Assembly (NCBI RefSeq): GCF_043290135.1
Contig: NC_134705.1
Location: 43,713,271 to 43,777,270 of the forward strand
Direction of reading: 5' to 3'
DNA length: 64,000 nucleotides
Source of the DNA: Rhipicephalus microplus
Lineage: Eukaryota; Arthropoda; Arachnida; Ixodida; Ixodidae
Each line of letters opens with the position of its first letter. Within the stretch, counting starts at the first letter, position 1. This document shows, piece after piece, positions 52,661-63,390 of this stretch. Made by a program: the position numbers and the translations under genes. The notes beneath the pieces are model-generated. The model did not search any database. It was not told where the DNA came from and worked only from the letters and a program-made list of their open reading frames with translations.

Positions 52661-55600
52661 GTGCCGATTTCAAAATGTGATGACGGACACGAGACTACGT
52701 GCGGAAATGGTAACGTCGCTTCTGATTTGTCGGTAATTATAGACGGCTACGAAACGAATGCTTTAGTAGACACAGGCGCAGACTATTCCGTCATGAGCAG
52801 GGGACTTGCCAGAACGCTGAAAAAAGTGCTGACCCCTTTGATAGGACCACAAGTGCGAACCGCTGGGGGACACCTTATCTATCCGGCAGGCATGTGTACC
52901 TCTAGAGTTGGGATACGCGGCTTCACCTACGTCGCCAGTTTCATTGTCCTGTCGGAGTGTTCAAGAGATGTAATTATCGGAATGGACTTTTTGCAGGCCA
53001 ATGGCGCAGTGATAAACTTGCAGGAAACGTGCGTCTCGTTCTCGACGAAACACGCCATCGCGACTTTCGAGAGTGAAAAACGGTTCGATGCGCTCCAGAT
53101 TGCAGGTGATGATGTAACAGTACCTGCAAGATCCATCATCGTTGTCACCGTAAAAAGCAATGTGTACAACGACTATGAAGGAATGGCAGAAAGCAATACT
53201 GGGCTATTACTCGAGAAAGGGATCTGTGCAGCAAGAGGTATTGTACGACTGCGTGATGGGTGTACGAGTGTCTTCCTGACAAATTTCCGAAATGAGGTGC
53301 AGCACCTTGCGAAGGGAACTGTGGTTGGTCACTTGCATGATTACGTTCCGATTACGGATTTGTATTCTTCCGAGACTGCACCACTGCACCCTGACGGTAT
53401 AGATTCCATACTCGCATCTATCCATATCGAAGCAGCCCTATCACCGAACCAGAAACAAAAAATCGAGAGCCTTATACGGGAGTACGCCTCATGTTTTTCC
53501 ACGTCATCGAAAGTGCAAAGAACATCTATCATCAAACACCGCATCATAGTCGATCAATCTGTTAGACCTGTTTGCCAGCACCCGTACCGAGTGTCACCAA
53601 AAGAGAGAGAAGTCATCAGAGGCCAAGTTGAAGAAATGCTCAGGGACGACGTAATTCAACCGTCGGCCAGCCCATGGGCCTCACCTGTAGTACTGGTAAA
53701 GAAAAAGGACCAGACCTTGCGCTTCTGCGTTGACTACCGAAAATTGAACGTCGTCACAAAGCGGGATGTCTATCCCCTTCCAAGGATCGATGACACCCTT
53801 GACAGACTACGAGACGCGAAATTCTTCTCCTCTCTAGTCCTCAAGAGCGGATACTGGCAGATAGAGGTGGACGAACGAGATCACGAGAAAACTGCTTTCG
53901 TGACCCCAGATGGGTTATACGAGTTCAAGGTACTCCCATTTGGCCTGTGTTCCGCACCCGCCACATTTCAGCGGATGATGGATACTGTGCTGTCCGGGTT
54001 AAAATGGCAGTCCTGCCTTGTTTATCTCGATGACGTCGTGATCTTTTCGGCCACCTTCGATCAGCATGTGGAACGACTACGTACTGTGGTCGAAGCGATT
54101 AGTTCAGCAGGGCTGACGATAAAACCCCAAAAGTGCCACTTTGGTTTTCATGAACTGCTTTTCCTTGGTCATGTGGTTAGCTCTGAAGGCATTCGACCTG
54201 ACCCTGAAAAGACAGCAGCTGTAGAAAAGTTTCCTAGACCGACAGATAAAAGGGCTGTGAGACGATTCTTAGGACTTTGTGCCTATTACAGAAGATTCGT
54301 TAAAGATTTTTCGAAGATTGCGGAGCCACTAACCCGACTGACGAAAGAAGACATGCCTTTCACCTGGACAAGCGAGCAAGAAGAGGCCTTCAATGAGCTA
54401 CGACAGCGACTCCTACACCACCCTGTCCTGGCACATTTCCACGAAGAAGCCGAAACAGAGATTCACACGGACGCAAGCAATTTGGGACTAGGCGCCGTCC
54501 TTGTGCAGCTGCAAAACGGAGAGGAAAGAGTGGTCGCATATACTAGTCGCACTCTTTCGAGAGCTGAAATAAATTATTCGGCGACGGAAAAAGAATGTCT
54601 GGCGGTAATATGGGCCATACAGAAATTCCGACCGTACTTATATGGTAGACCATTTCGTGCAGTGAGCGACCATCACTCGTTGTGCTGGCTGGCAGGCGTA
54701 AAGGACCCTTCTGGGCGACTTGCTAGATGGAGCCTCAGGTTGCAAGAATACGACATAACAGTCGTATACAAGTCGGGTCGCAAGCACAGCGATGCTGATT
54801 GCCTATCACGCGCACCAATGGAATCTGCACCTGGGGAAGATGAAGACGACTTTCCGTTTCTTGGGGCCGTGAGCACCGCAGACATGACTGAATATCAGCG
54901 ATCTGACGCGGAGTTGTTTAAACTGATCAAGCATCTGGAAGGCCAACCCGTGCGTGTTCCTCGAGTTTTCGTCCGGGGATTGTCCTCGTACCTCATGAGA
55001 AACAACGTTTTATACAAAAGAAACTTTGAGCACAGCAAGGAGAAATTCCTACTCGTCGTTCCTTCGGCCTTGCGACCCGAAATCCTAGAAGCCTGCCACG
55101 ATGACCCAGCAGCTGGACACCTCGGAGTGAGGAGAACATTGGCTCGCATCCGCACAAAATACTACTGGCCAAAGTTACTGGATGCTGTACAGCATTATGT
55201 AAGGACATGTAGAGATTGCCAGAGACGCAAAACGCCTCCATCGAAACCTGCAGGATTTCTCCAACGAATTGAACCACCTGAGTCTCCGTTCGAACAAGTA
55301 GGAATGGATCTACTTGGTCCATTTCCCACGTCATCAATGGGCAACCGATGGATAGTAGTGGCGACAGACTACTTAACCCGGTATGCCGAGACAGCCTCTC
55401 TCACCAGGGGCACGGCTATAGAAGTAGCTGAATTTTTCGTCACTAACATTGTACTACGGCATGGTGCCCCAAAGGTGGTTATCACGGATCGAGGAACTGC
55501 ATTCACAGCCAATCTGACGCAGTTCATTATGAAACTTACCCGCACAAGTCATAGGAAAACAACGGCTTACCACCCCCAAACTAATGGGCTAACCGAGCGA

Positions 55601-56149
55601 CTCAACAGAACTCTAACCGATATGTTGTCCATTTACGTTGACTTGGAGCACCGTGCGTGGGACAAGATACTGCCGTACGCCACTTTCACTTACAATACTG
55701 CTGTGCAGGAGACTACTAAAGTGACGCCATTCCAGCTAGTCTATGGTCGAGTAGTTACCACACCATTAGATGCAATGCTGCCTGTAGGCGACAATACAGA
55801 GCACAAGCCTGACATCAGCGAATTCATTCAGCGAGCCGAAGAAGCACGGCAGTTGGCGCGACATCGCATAAAACAACAACAACGCGTGGATGCAAACCGT
55901 TACAACCTTCGTCGGAGAGGAGTCGACTACGCACCAGGCGACCTAGTTTGGATTTGGACTCCTGTGCGGACGCCTGGGCTTTCCGAAAAGCTCATGCGCC
56001 GCTATTTCGGCCGTTACCGACTCCTTCGTCGCGTCAGCTCCTTGAACTACGAGGTGTCACCGGAAGGACAAGTGAGCTCATCAAGATGCCGAAGGAGCAC
56101 AGAAATCGTGCATGTAGTCAGAATGAAGCCATACTATGACAGGCAATGA
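52661..56149 (+). CDS. Element D pol polyprotein (PR-RT-RNase H-INT)
   Basis: An open frame of 1162 codons; it stays open upstream of 52661 and overlaps the end of gag in the -1 frame, so it was presumably made by frameshifting, not from its own start (the first codon here is GTG). Domains: protease with VDTGAD (Asp37) and 'VIIGMDFLQ'; RT about 290-560 with 'YLDD' (Asp457, Asp458); RNase H from 'HTDASNLGLGAVL' (Asp604); integrase with H813-x6-H820-x29-C850-x2-C853, catalytic Asp883, Asp943 and Glu979 (DD35E), and a GPY/F-like end. Odd: residue 393 in 'SSLVLKSGYWQ' is Val (GTC, 53837-53839), where the RT motif A Asp belongs; elements A, C and E keep Asp there. The protein is complete in length but RT is probably inactive. 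Confidence 0.93.
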   Translation: MPISKCDDGHETTCGNGNVASDLSVIIDGYETNALVDTGADYSVMSRGLARTLKKVLTPLIGPQVRTAGGHLIYPAGMCTSRVGIRGFTYVASFIVLSECSRDVIIGMDFLQANGAVINLQETCVSFSTKHAIATFESEKRFDALQIAGDDVTVPARSIIVVTVKSNVYNDYEGMAESNTGLLLEKGICAARGIVRLRDGCTSVFLTNFRNEVQHLAKGTVVGHLHDYVPITDLYSSETAPLHPDGIDSILASIHIEAALSPNQKQKIESLIREYASCFSTSSKVQRTSIIKHRIIVDQSVRPVCQHPYRVSPKEREVIRGQVEEMLRDDVIQPSASPWASPVVLVKKKDQTLRFCVDYRKLNVVTKRDVYPLPRIDDTLDRLRDAKFFSSLVLKSGYWQIEVDERDHEKTAFVTPDGLYEFKVLPFGLCSAPATFQRMMDTVLSGLKWQSCLVYLDDVVIFSATFDQHVERLRTVVEAISSAGLTIKPQKCHFGFHELLFLGHVVSSEGIRPDPEKTAAVEKFPRPTDKRAVRRFLGLCAYYRRFVKDFSKIAEPLTRLTKEDMPFTWTSEQEEAFNELRQRLLHHPVLAHFHEEAETEIHTDASNLGLGAVLVQLQNGEERVVAYTSRTLSRAEINYSATEKECLAVIWAIQKFRPYLYGRPFRAVSDHHSLCWLAGVKDPSGRLARWSLRLQEYDITVVYKSGRKHSDADCLSRAPMESAPGEDEDDFPFLGAVSTADMTEYQRSDAELFKLIKHLEGQPVRVPRVFVRGLSSYLMRNNVLYKRNFEHSKEKFLLVVPSALRPEILEACHDDPAAGHLGVRRTLARIRTKYYWPKLLDAVQHYVRTCRDCQRRKTPPSKPAGFLQRIEPPESPFEQVGMDLLGPFPTSSMGNRWIVVATDYLTRYAETASLTRGTAIEVAEFFVTNIVLRHGAPKVVITDRGTAFTANLTQFIMKLTRTSHRKTTAYHPQTNGLTERLNRTLTDMLSIYVDLEHRAWDKILPYATFTYNTAVQETTKVTPFQLVYGRVVTTPLDAMLPVGDNTEHKPDISEFIQRAEEARQLARHRIKQQQRVDANRYNLRRRGVDYAPGDLVWIWTPVRTPGLSEKLMRRYFGRYRLLRRVSSLNYEVSPEGQVSSSRCRRSTEIVHVVRMKPYYDRQ

Positions 56150-56255
56150 ACATCGAATTATACACAGCCGATTATGAGGAATACATATTTCTCCATTGGA
56201 AATCACGCATTCAGACCATCTCAGCAACACTGCTTTTACGCATCGGGACGATGCG

Positions 56256-56273
56256 TTTTCGGAGGAGGGATAA
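56256..56273 (+). promoter_or_regulatory. Polypurine tract of element D
   Basis: 'ggaggagggataa' immediately before the 3' LTR. Confidence 0.7.
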
Positions 56274-56551
56274 TGACGCAAGGCGAACGCAGTATTCAAA
56301 CTACGCGGGCTAGTTCGTGCGCCCCCTCAAGAGATCAGCGGCTTGATGATCAAACAAGAAAAGGCCGTGACGGCGCGCGCTTCCTCAGCACGGGATTTTG
56401 ATGAAGAAGAAGTGGACCACCGCTCGAGGGTTTTTTTCTCTCGGAGATTGATCCCTTTTTGCTGATCGCCTGTTACAGACGCCGCTACTTTTGGGGCACA
56501 AGTTCGCCCCAATAAACAGTTATTCGTACACCATTTGGATTGTACGTAACA
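56274..56551 (+). repeat. Element D 3' LTR
   Basis: 278 bp; same ends as the 5' LTR; AATAAA at 56511-56516. Followed by ATAT, the right TSD copy. Confidence 0.95.
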
Positions 56552-56555
56552 ATAT

Positions 56556-58069
56556 AGTTGACGTCATGTAGAAATACTGCCGAGAAGGGTTACGCTTACC
56601 GCAAAAAAATGTGCAGGCTTGCTGCACGTGTTCTTTCTGGCAGCTCACGTGTGACAGCCACACCAACGGGAGAAATTTTGTGGCCCAGTGAAAATAGGAA
56701 CGCCATACGCGTCCCGCTCTCATATATCGTAATCCTAAACTAATTCGAATAAATGTGAGTTATACAAACAATAATTCACTTGGGACACTCTGACTCTCGC
56801 CGCTATTTTTACATTCGCAGTACGTTAAGGGTTTTGAAGCAATATCTAGACGCGAATGATATTGCATAGTAAAAGTTGATGTACACTCTAAGGAGGCTTA
56901 TGTGGGCTCTAAAGACTGCCACCAACCATCCACGCCGAGTCCGCCTCTTCCCGGCAGCTCTTTCACAGGCTCTGGATCCGCCTTGTTCTTGATCCGTTTT
57001 TCCTTATGCCCTTCGGTCTGAAATTCCTGCACTCAGATGCCAAATATACTGCTAAGAAATATGGCAAAAACGGTATACGTACATTGATCTCCATCATCGG
57101 CTGCGAGCTGCTTCATTGTTTGTTTGCTTGCTTGATCCTTTTATGTGGCGCGTACCCACTAAGGGGGATCGGCCAAGAAGCTGTTGGTGCTGTTCTCCGA
57201 CTGATGCCTTACACTCACTGAGGGGAGCTGGCGAGTGAGAAGAAGTTACATAATAGATATCAGCTCACCACATACAACGAGATCGCACAACACTCCTGCC
57301 TAAGCAAGAGGGTCAAACCCCTCCTCTCAGGAAACTATACAGAGCCACGGCAATGATGTTAAGAGTCATCCAGACGGATTCATATCGAAACCTCCCCTTA
57401 TTCCATAATATTTACTGAGATACTTTCACTAGCTGCTCGTGCACCGATTATGGCGCGGTAGGTAATTTAGAGCTTATGCTCTGGCCATGCCTCTTGCTAT
57501 TGGGGAGTGATAAAGCCAGGCCGGCCAAGTGGTGCTCCGCCACTACAAGCTCTAGCAAGGGGTATTAGCAACAAGGGGTCGTTCAGAGCCCACGATGCAG
57601 CAGTCAGGCTCAGCCTGCTCATTTCAACGTGTCAGAAGCTAACTGTAGGATTGTCGTGTCTCTCAGAACTCCAAATGAAGTTCCACCATCTATCCCTTGC
57701 AACCACGGCTTTTTTTTTAGTTGGTCATGCGAGTGCCAATACTTCCATCCGCTCTGTCGAGGGAATTCATACATTAACCGAGAAAGTATTTCGTCATGCC
57801 ATCTGTTATCAGCTAATTCCGATAGTAAATTTTAGTAGGCGCGCTCAGTGCACTGGCAGGTAAAGGGTAGCTCATGGTAGGATGAAACGTCAACATTCAC
57901 ATTACAGAAGAGACGTCAGTTTTACCTCAGCGGAGCGCACATCCCGGTGCGATTATGTTCACACTGTGTGCTTGAATATATGTCTTGCGGCATCATATGT
58001 ATAAGTGTAACATTTTTTACAATGATATAAAAGCGAATAGACAGCACTGAAACCCCTAAAGGAGCAAAA
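56556..58069. other. No gene seen
   Basis: A 118-codon frame (57507-57863) and a 71-codon frame (57006-57221) have no domain or splice support. Nothing recognised. Confidence 0.35.
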
Positions 58070-58318
58070 GGCAGCGGGCTAATTTGAATTGATGCGTCAA
58101 AATGTTGCGTAACGACCAGGTCATTTGAAGAAAGGGCTGTATTTCACTTACGTACATTCAGTACTTGAGTTCGCGAGTATCAACTGGGATCCCCATTCTC
58201 GTCGATTAGTCCACCTACAAAAAAAAATCGGGATAGGGCTGCCCAATTTTTCTTGGCAATTCAGAACAATAGCCTCAGTATCACAGAAAGTAGGCGCGCA
58301 GTTTACTGGTAGGACTTG
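58070..58318 (+). pseudogene. LINE reverse transcriptase fragment (CR1/Jockey style)
   Basis: The frame 58125-58319 reads 'YFTYVHSVLEFASINWDPHS', close to the 'Y-x-x-x-VRPxLEYASxxWDP' motif in the C-terminal RT region of CR1/Jockey-group LINEs, followed by 'VHLQKK', where 'IExVQRRA' is usual. Both ends are lost. Confidence 0.7.
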
Positions 58319-58340
58319 AAACGCCCCAAGACTCAAATTT

Positions 58341-58447
58341 GTTCGAGGTATAGCGCATCCAGGACGGGACAGAGAAGCTGAGATAGCGCCGTGTATGTGT
58401 TCTGTGTCATCTTCTCTGTCCCGTCCTGGCTGCGCTATACCTCGAAC
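58341..58447. repeat. 37-bp inverted repeat hairpin (one mismatch)
   Basis: Arms 58341-58377 and 58411-58447 with a 33-base loop; core GGACGGGACAGAGAAG. Resembles in style the foldback at 59155-59252. Confidence 0.85.
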
Positions 58448-58607
58448 AACATGAATAACCAACAAGCCCACCGTGCAACCTTAACCAAGAGTCAAATATT
58501 TATTAGCGTTTATTATTCAAAAACACGCATAGAGACTAAGAAATAAGTCACATTGACATCATATACTTCACGTAGAAGAGACCATGCCTTCACAATTAAT
58601 GAAATTT

Positions 58608-58849
58608 TTAATTGATTGATATGTGGAATTTTACGTCCCAAAATCACCTTATGATTATCAGAGATGCCATAGTGGAGGACTCCAGAAAATTTTGACCACC
58701 TGGGGTTTTTCAACGTGCACCCAAATCTGAGCAAACGGGCCTACAACATTTTTGCCTCCATCGAAAATGCATCCGCCGCCGCCGGGATTCAATTCCGCGA
58801 CCTGTGGGTCAGCAGCCGAGTACCTTTTAAATCACCGTGGTGGGGCCGA
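58608..58849 (-). mobile_element. SINE (Ruka-like), near full length
   Basis: Minus orientation: head 'ccccaccacggtgatttaaa', box B 'ggaattgaatcccgg', body and the 3' '(ATCA)n' on the left. No TSD recognised. Confidence 0.88.
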
Positions 58850-59154
58850 GTTTGCTTTTCAAGACGACACTTTCTGATATTTATTTTTTTTTAATACCGA
58901 AGCACGAGCGGGTGGAATGCTCTTTCGTGAGATACTGTAAAAATAGAATGTAATGACTTTAACCATGCTTCCTTTGTTGAAACTAATGGCTGTTAACTTA
59001 GCGATGCTTATACCCCCTGCTCTAAAGCGTCATATTGACAATGCACGTATAAATTAAATAATTATTAGGTGCTTTTCTGACATGAGATTCTACAAAGGGT
59101 GTTTTTCCAATGCAGATGGAAGCATAGAAGAGTGGCAGTTTGGGCTAGTTGGTA

Positions 59155-59252
59155 TGACTTGACGATAGTTATAGCGCGAGAACAGAACGACGACAGCGGT
59201 GTCTCCTTCTTGTCCCTTTGTTGTCGTGTTCTCGCACTGCAAATATCGTCAT
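59155..59252. repeat. Imperfect foldback element
   Basis: 'tgacgatagttatagcgcga' (from 59158) and the reverse complement near 59215-59252 ('cgcactgcaaatatcgtcat') pair with several mismatches. 'gagaacag.acgac' occurs in both arms. Likely a relative of the hairpin at 58341-58447, perhaps one tick foldback family. Confidence 0.55.
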
Positions 59253-59259
59253 GAGATGG

Positions 59260-61715
59260 AAGCACCTCCGTGCTTCAGCGGTATAATACTTAAGCGCCAC
59301 GCATAATGACTGGGTTGGATCCCAGCTCAAGCAGCGATTTTTAATATTTACTTCCATCGGGATATTTCACCCATAGGCAACGCCACCACCACCACATTCT
59401 ATGCGGGACGGGTTCCTTACACACTGCCCCATTGAGTTTTCCAAAGTCTTGGCTGATATAGACTCAATCACATGTCGTGCATGCCCGCAAACCACATGTG
59501 GGTAATACAACGTGCCACTTGTGGAAAAGACTGAATGACATACGCGAAAAGAAAGTCACGTTATTCATGTCACGAACTACTAATCATGCTCGTCATACAC
59601 TCACTTCCTCTTAAAGCAATTTTGGTGTGTACGAAGCTAAGGGCATGCGTGACCAGCGGAGCACCAAGACGCTGCCGGCTAAATATATAGACAAATGGTT
59701 AAAGTGCCTTAGCTTTTTGCAAAGAAATAATTCTCATTTTAAAAAAGTCACCCGGACCTGGCCTTTATGCAGTTGCCTGAAGCGACAGTTGTGTGCGAAA
59801 GCCCTGTATGTCTATAGTACAGATGTTCCCTCCCTTTCTGCACCCCCCCCCCCTCTACTCACCCGACATTTCCCGCACCACTCAACGTGGTCTTGCACTG
59901 CCTTCGGGATCAAAGGACTTAGAAGCTTAATGCTCCTCACGTGGCTTTCCGCACCGCGCAACTACGTGAGGCCCCTGACAAATTTTCTTATGATGATGGC
60001 ATAGTGACTTCACGAAGGTGTCTCAATGACATTAATAGTTCTCCCCACATGTGCCATAATGGTGGCGTGAAACGCTAACGTTGTCAGGTGATTTCTTTTC
60101 GCATCATTCGCATTGACGCCACCGTAGACGTAACCAACGGTCCCATTTCGTGCGTGATGAGGTTTTAGGCTTTACACCTTTAAAATCACGGTTGCACCGC
60201 GACATTGAAGCAGTGGAATGCTATAAAAAGTAAGGCTAGCAACTCCACTACAATAAGATCTCGCTTGGCTCTACAAAATGGTAGCATCACTGAATACGGC
60301 TGCTCGAAGGAGTAAGCCGTGTTATGTAACATAGCGCATACAACAGTATCGGCCATTACTGATCTCAGTATGGATACTGCGCACGACCTTGCCCTTTTTA
60401 TTAACGTTCGCAATTGCTGCTCTTAGTAACGAAGCCTTCCCTCCCACACCAGCACCTCTTCATGCTTTTAAAGATGACAGTCTTTCTTGGGGACCTTCAA
60501 CGCAAACATTTTTGCCTGTCTGTCTGTCTGTCTTTTTGTCTGTTTGTCCACCCTTAACGGTACCGGGATCTTTCAACGGCCCCAGCTGATATACCAAACG
60601 TTCGAGCCCATCCGCAGCGCCCACCAATGTTGCTGAAGATTTAGCGTTCATACTTGTGCGATTGTCAATTAAAAAGCAATTATCGTGCATATTTGAGGCA
60701 CCATAACGACACGTATATATTCTGTATGTGCGTCTTTTACTAGAAAAGGCATACATGAGTTATTTTAAGGGCCGTCGCATTTATCCCGTGCCGCTGACCT
60801 GCAACGCTTGCACGAAAAGGGAAGTGTTTCCAACGTTTTCCTAAGACGACATGGTGGTGGCACCTACCCGTCGCCTTGCGTTCTACACCTTATCACCTCT
60901 GAGCACACACCCGTCTCAGAGCCGCCCGTTTTGTTTGTTACTACAACTGCCACATAGCGCTCATGTCTCACGTGTGACGTGACTTGGTGCGCTCGTTCGC
61001 CTCCGCTGCACGCTCGAGGCACTCTAACACAGCGCCTCCAGAATACCATTCACCAATTTTCTTGCGCAGAACAACAAATGAACGTTTTGTTCAATCTCTC
61101 CAGAGGCAAGACTATCGTCTTTCGACGACATTTGCAGATTAACATGCAGATACGGGGCCAATTTTTTATGCTCTTTACCATACCGAGTCGGCCGGCGCAT
61201 TTCGTCTCTTTCCATCTGCATCCTTCTGCAGCCTCCACAAACTTTCGGTCACACATAGAACTTATGTCAAGCCGGGGCAATGATATCGATTTGGGCTTTA
61301 CACATTACTTACGATGACGGGGAAGAACTTGTGCCACGAATCAAGTGACCATATAATGGTGGCGCAACAGCGCACACAACGGTGCAGAAAACATATGGGA
61401 CCCATTGGTGCCCTCTTGAGTGTCTCTGTCCCGTTGTCTTCGCAGTTTTGCCGCAATGTTTGTGAACCAAATTTCTTATCTATATAACGGATATCACAAT
61501 AAAACATAAATTTCATAGCGAGCAGGTAATTTAAACCTGATGAGGAATTTAAAAGTGCTGAGCAAGAAAAAAAAATCAATGATGTGTGATAGTGTATAGG
61601 TTTTTTAGGACGGCGATCACCAACGAAGGTCGACAAAATAAATAAAAAACAAAAACCAACTAGACTTAGATGTTATCAGAAGTGGAACTAGAAAATTTAG
61701 GGTTGCATTTGACAA
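59260..61715. other. No gene confirmed; short simple repeats
   Basis: A tRNA-like stretch near 59280-59335 ('gggttggatcccagctc', box B-like) may be a SINE head but is too diverged. 59846-59855 is a C run; 60510-60550 is (CTGT)n. A 125-codon frame (59627-60004) has no domain. 60965-61010 resembles part of 225-605. Nothing else found. Confidence 0.3.
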
Positions 61716-61905
61716 CAAGTACAATGGAACCTTGATATAGTGAAATTTTGTATATAACTAAGTCCTCAATTTACCGAAATATTCCCGTTGTTTATATTTT
61801 GGTTTTGAAAAAACGCCGTGCATTTTCAACCTCAGCAAGATCTACTATTTCAATTTAACGAATTTTCAGTGCAAACTCAGAGGAAGACTTACAGAACAAA
61901 TTGCA
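61716..61905 (+). mobile_element. Possible end of a Tc1/mariner or pogo-type element
   Basis: 'caatggaaccttgatatagt' followed by 'tatataactaagtcc' and 'aatttaccgaaatattcccg' has the 'AACCTyGATATA-CGAA' style typical of pogo/Tigger termini. Only one end seen; no transposase. Confidence 0.35.
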
Positions 61906-62059
61906 AACTCTGCGGCCGTCTCTGGTCATGTGCTTCACTTGAACGCCATTTTAAGTGCGAAGTAGTGCTCAGCGAACATCAGTGACTTTGAGCGCATCTA
62001 TCTATTGAGCCACCTACGACCTTGTGCTCTCATGGTCGTTTTCTTAATGGGGTGTTTAT

Positions 62060-62790
62060 ACTAAAACTGATATGACATGACTGTAAAACAAAGTATGGGT
62101 CACAACATGAAAGTCATGAGGTGAATGTCATGAACGGCGTGATGTACATGTCATACTCATGTTGTTCTCACGCCTGTTTTGCTAATGACATATAGACAAA
62201 ATCTTGTGAAGCGTGGCATGAGTTTATAACGAAAACTTCATGCGGGTGATAACATGAATTTTATATATTGAGTGGTGTCAGCATTGTCGACGGGCGTCTA
62301 TTCTTCTTGCGTGTTGTTAAATTTAGTTGCAACCACTCAACATGCAAGATATCACTAACTAGCCCAGATGCAAACCACTGTAATGAAAATCACAACATGC
62401 ATGTCTGGTACGCATCCCTTACAAGTCACGCTAGGAGTGCGCTGCACTCGGGGCTGTTTTGTTAATGTGACATGTATGAAAATGGCGCGGGTGTTCACAA
62501 AATACAAATAACAGGTCCTTGCGTGAAAATCATGACATGCGTGTCGCCTATAGTCTGATACATATGCCAAGGTCTTGGTGCAGCCGTGGTCTTTTTTTTT
62601 CAGTTTAATTGACATGACGAAGGTAATTAGTGGCAGGTCGTAAGCTCGGATCTTAGAATGCATACCATGTACGCAATGATTTACATAGCACGGTCTCGTC
62701 AAGTGGGTATATATGAAAATTCGTCGCATGAGTGTAATGCGGGTGGCAGCACGAAAATTATGACATGTACCCAATGAATTACGTGAGGGG
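62060..62790. repeat. Diverged satellite stretch (~145-bp spacing)
   Basis: 'gaaaatcacaacatgcatgtc' (near 62383) and 'gaaaatcatgacatgcgtgtc' (near 62526) lie about 145 bp apart. Further copies of 'gacatg' motifs and 'tgttttg.taatg.gacat' blocks recur. The motif 'catgacatgcgtgtc' also occurs at the left edge of the window, so both ends may carry the same family. Confidence 0.5.
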
Positions 62791-63289
62791 GCGACGGTTC
62801 ACTCAAGTTATGAATGCCTTGATGTTCCTTATAAACAAACAATGCGGTGTACGCAGCTCCTCAATGAATGTTTCATATTACATTGACTCTCACAATAATG
62901 CACATTTCTTTTTAATGCGAATCAAGAGCCTGCAGTTCACCATGATGATTAATGAACTGGAGGGACGTTGAGAATTCCTACCTAGGCACCTACGTCTAGG
63001 GCCTGTTGTGATAGCCTCCTTAACTTGGAGTTGATCAAATTGAGTGTAGGAAGATAGGGAAGTTTGACGAATATTCTGTCGAGTTATGAAATAAATAGCG
63101 TAAAAACCCCGTCGGCAGCGTCTTCCAATCCTTTTCTCCAGACATGTGTGGCAAATACCAGCGTACCAGTGGCGGCGGTATGCGGGTATGCACCACAGGG
63201 GATTGACAATTTATGTGCACCCAGGAACACTGAGGACGACATTGGTCATTTATATGAAAGTTATTGAAAACTGACATTGGATGTGCTGA
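62791..63289. other. No gene seen
   Basis: Nothing recognised. Confidence 0.35.
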
Positions 63290-63299
63290 CCAGACGAAT

Positions 63300-63390
63300 G
63301 CATAAAATGAATATCCAGGTCCCCGCGGGAATCGAACCTGGGCGTTCTGCGTTTACAATCAAGTATTCTACCACAGAGCCACGTCAACTT
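63300..63390 (-). mobile_element. tRNA-derived SINE head or tRNA pseudogene
   Basis: The minus strand reads 'gacgtggctctgtggtagaa' (box A-like) and 'ccaggttcgattcccgcggg' (perfect box B, GGTTCGATTCC). The acceptor and anticodon stems do not pair, so it is not a working tRNA. It differs from the Ruka-like head, so it belongs to another tRNA-derived family. Confidence 0.55.

Larger units (their letters stand above)
50852..56551 (+). mobile_element. Ty3/gypsy element D, youngest full-length element
   Basis: 5.70 kb in plus orientation, flanked by ATAT (50848-50851 and 56552-56555). LTRs of 291 and 278 bp are nearly identical except for a poly-C expansion and a handful of substitutions. It has PBS, gag, an uninterrupted 1162-codon pol (PR-RT-RH-INT), PPT and 3' LTR; no envelope gene. 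It resembles element A in gag opening, PBS and pol. Despite its fresh look, gag has two in-frame stops and RT motif A lacks its Asp, so it is probably non-autonomous. Confidence 0.95.

Noticed and set aside
59627..60004. 125-codon plus-strand frame
   Set aside because: No domain, low-complexity proline run from a C tract, no splice evidence.
63300..63390. Functional tRNA gene on the minus strand
   Set aside because: Box B is perfect, but the acceptor and anticodon stems do not pair; more like a SINE head.
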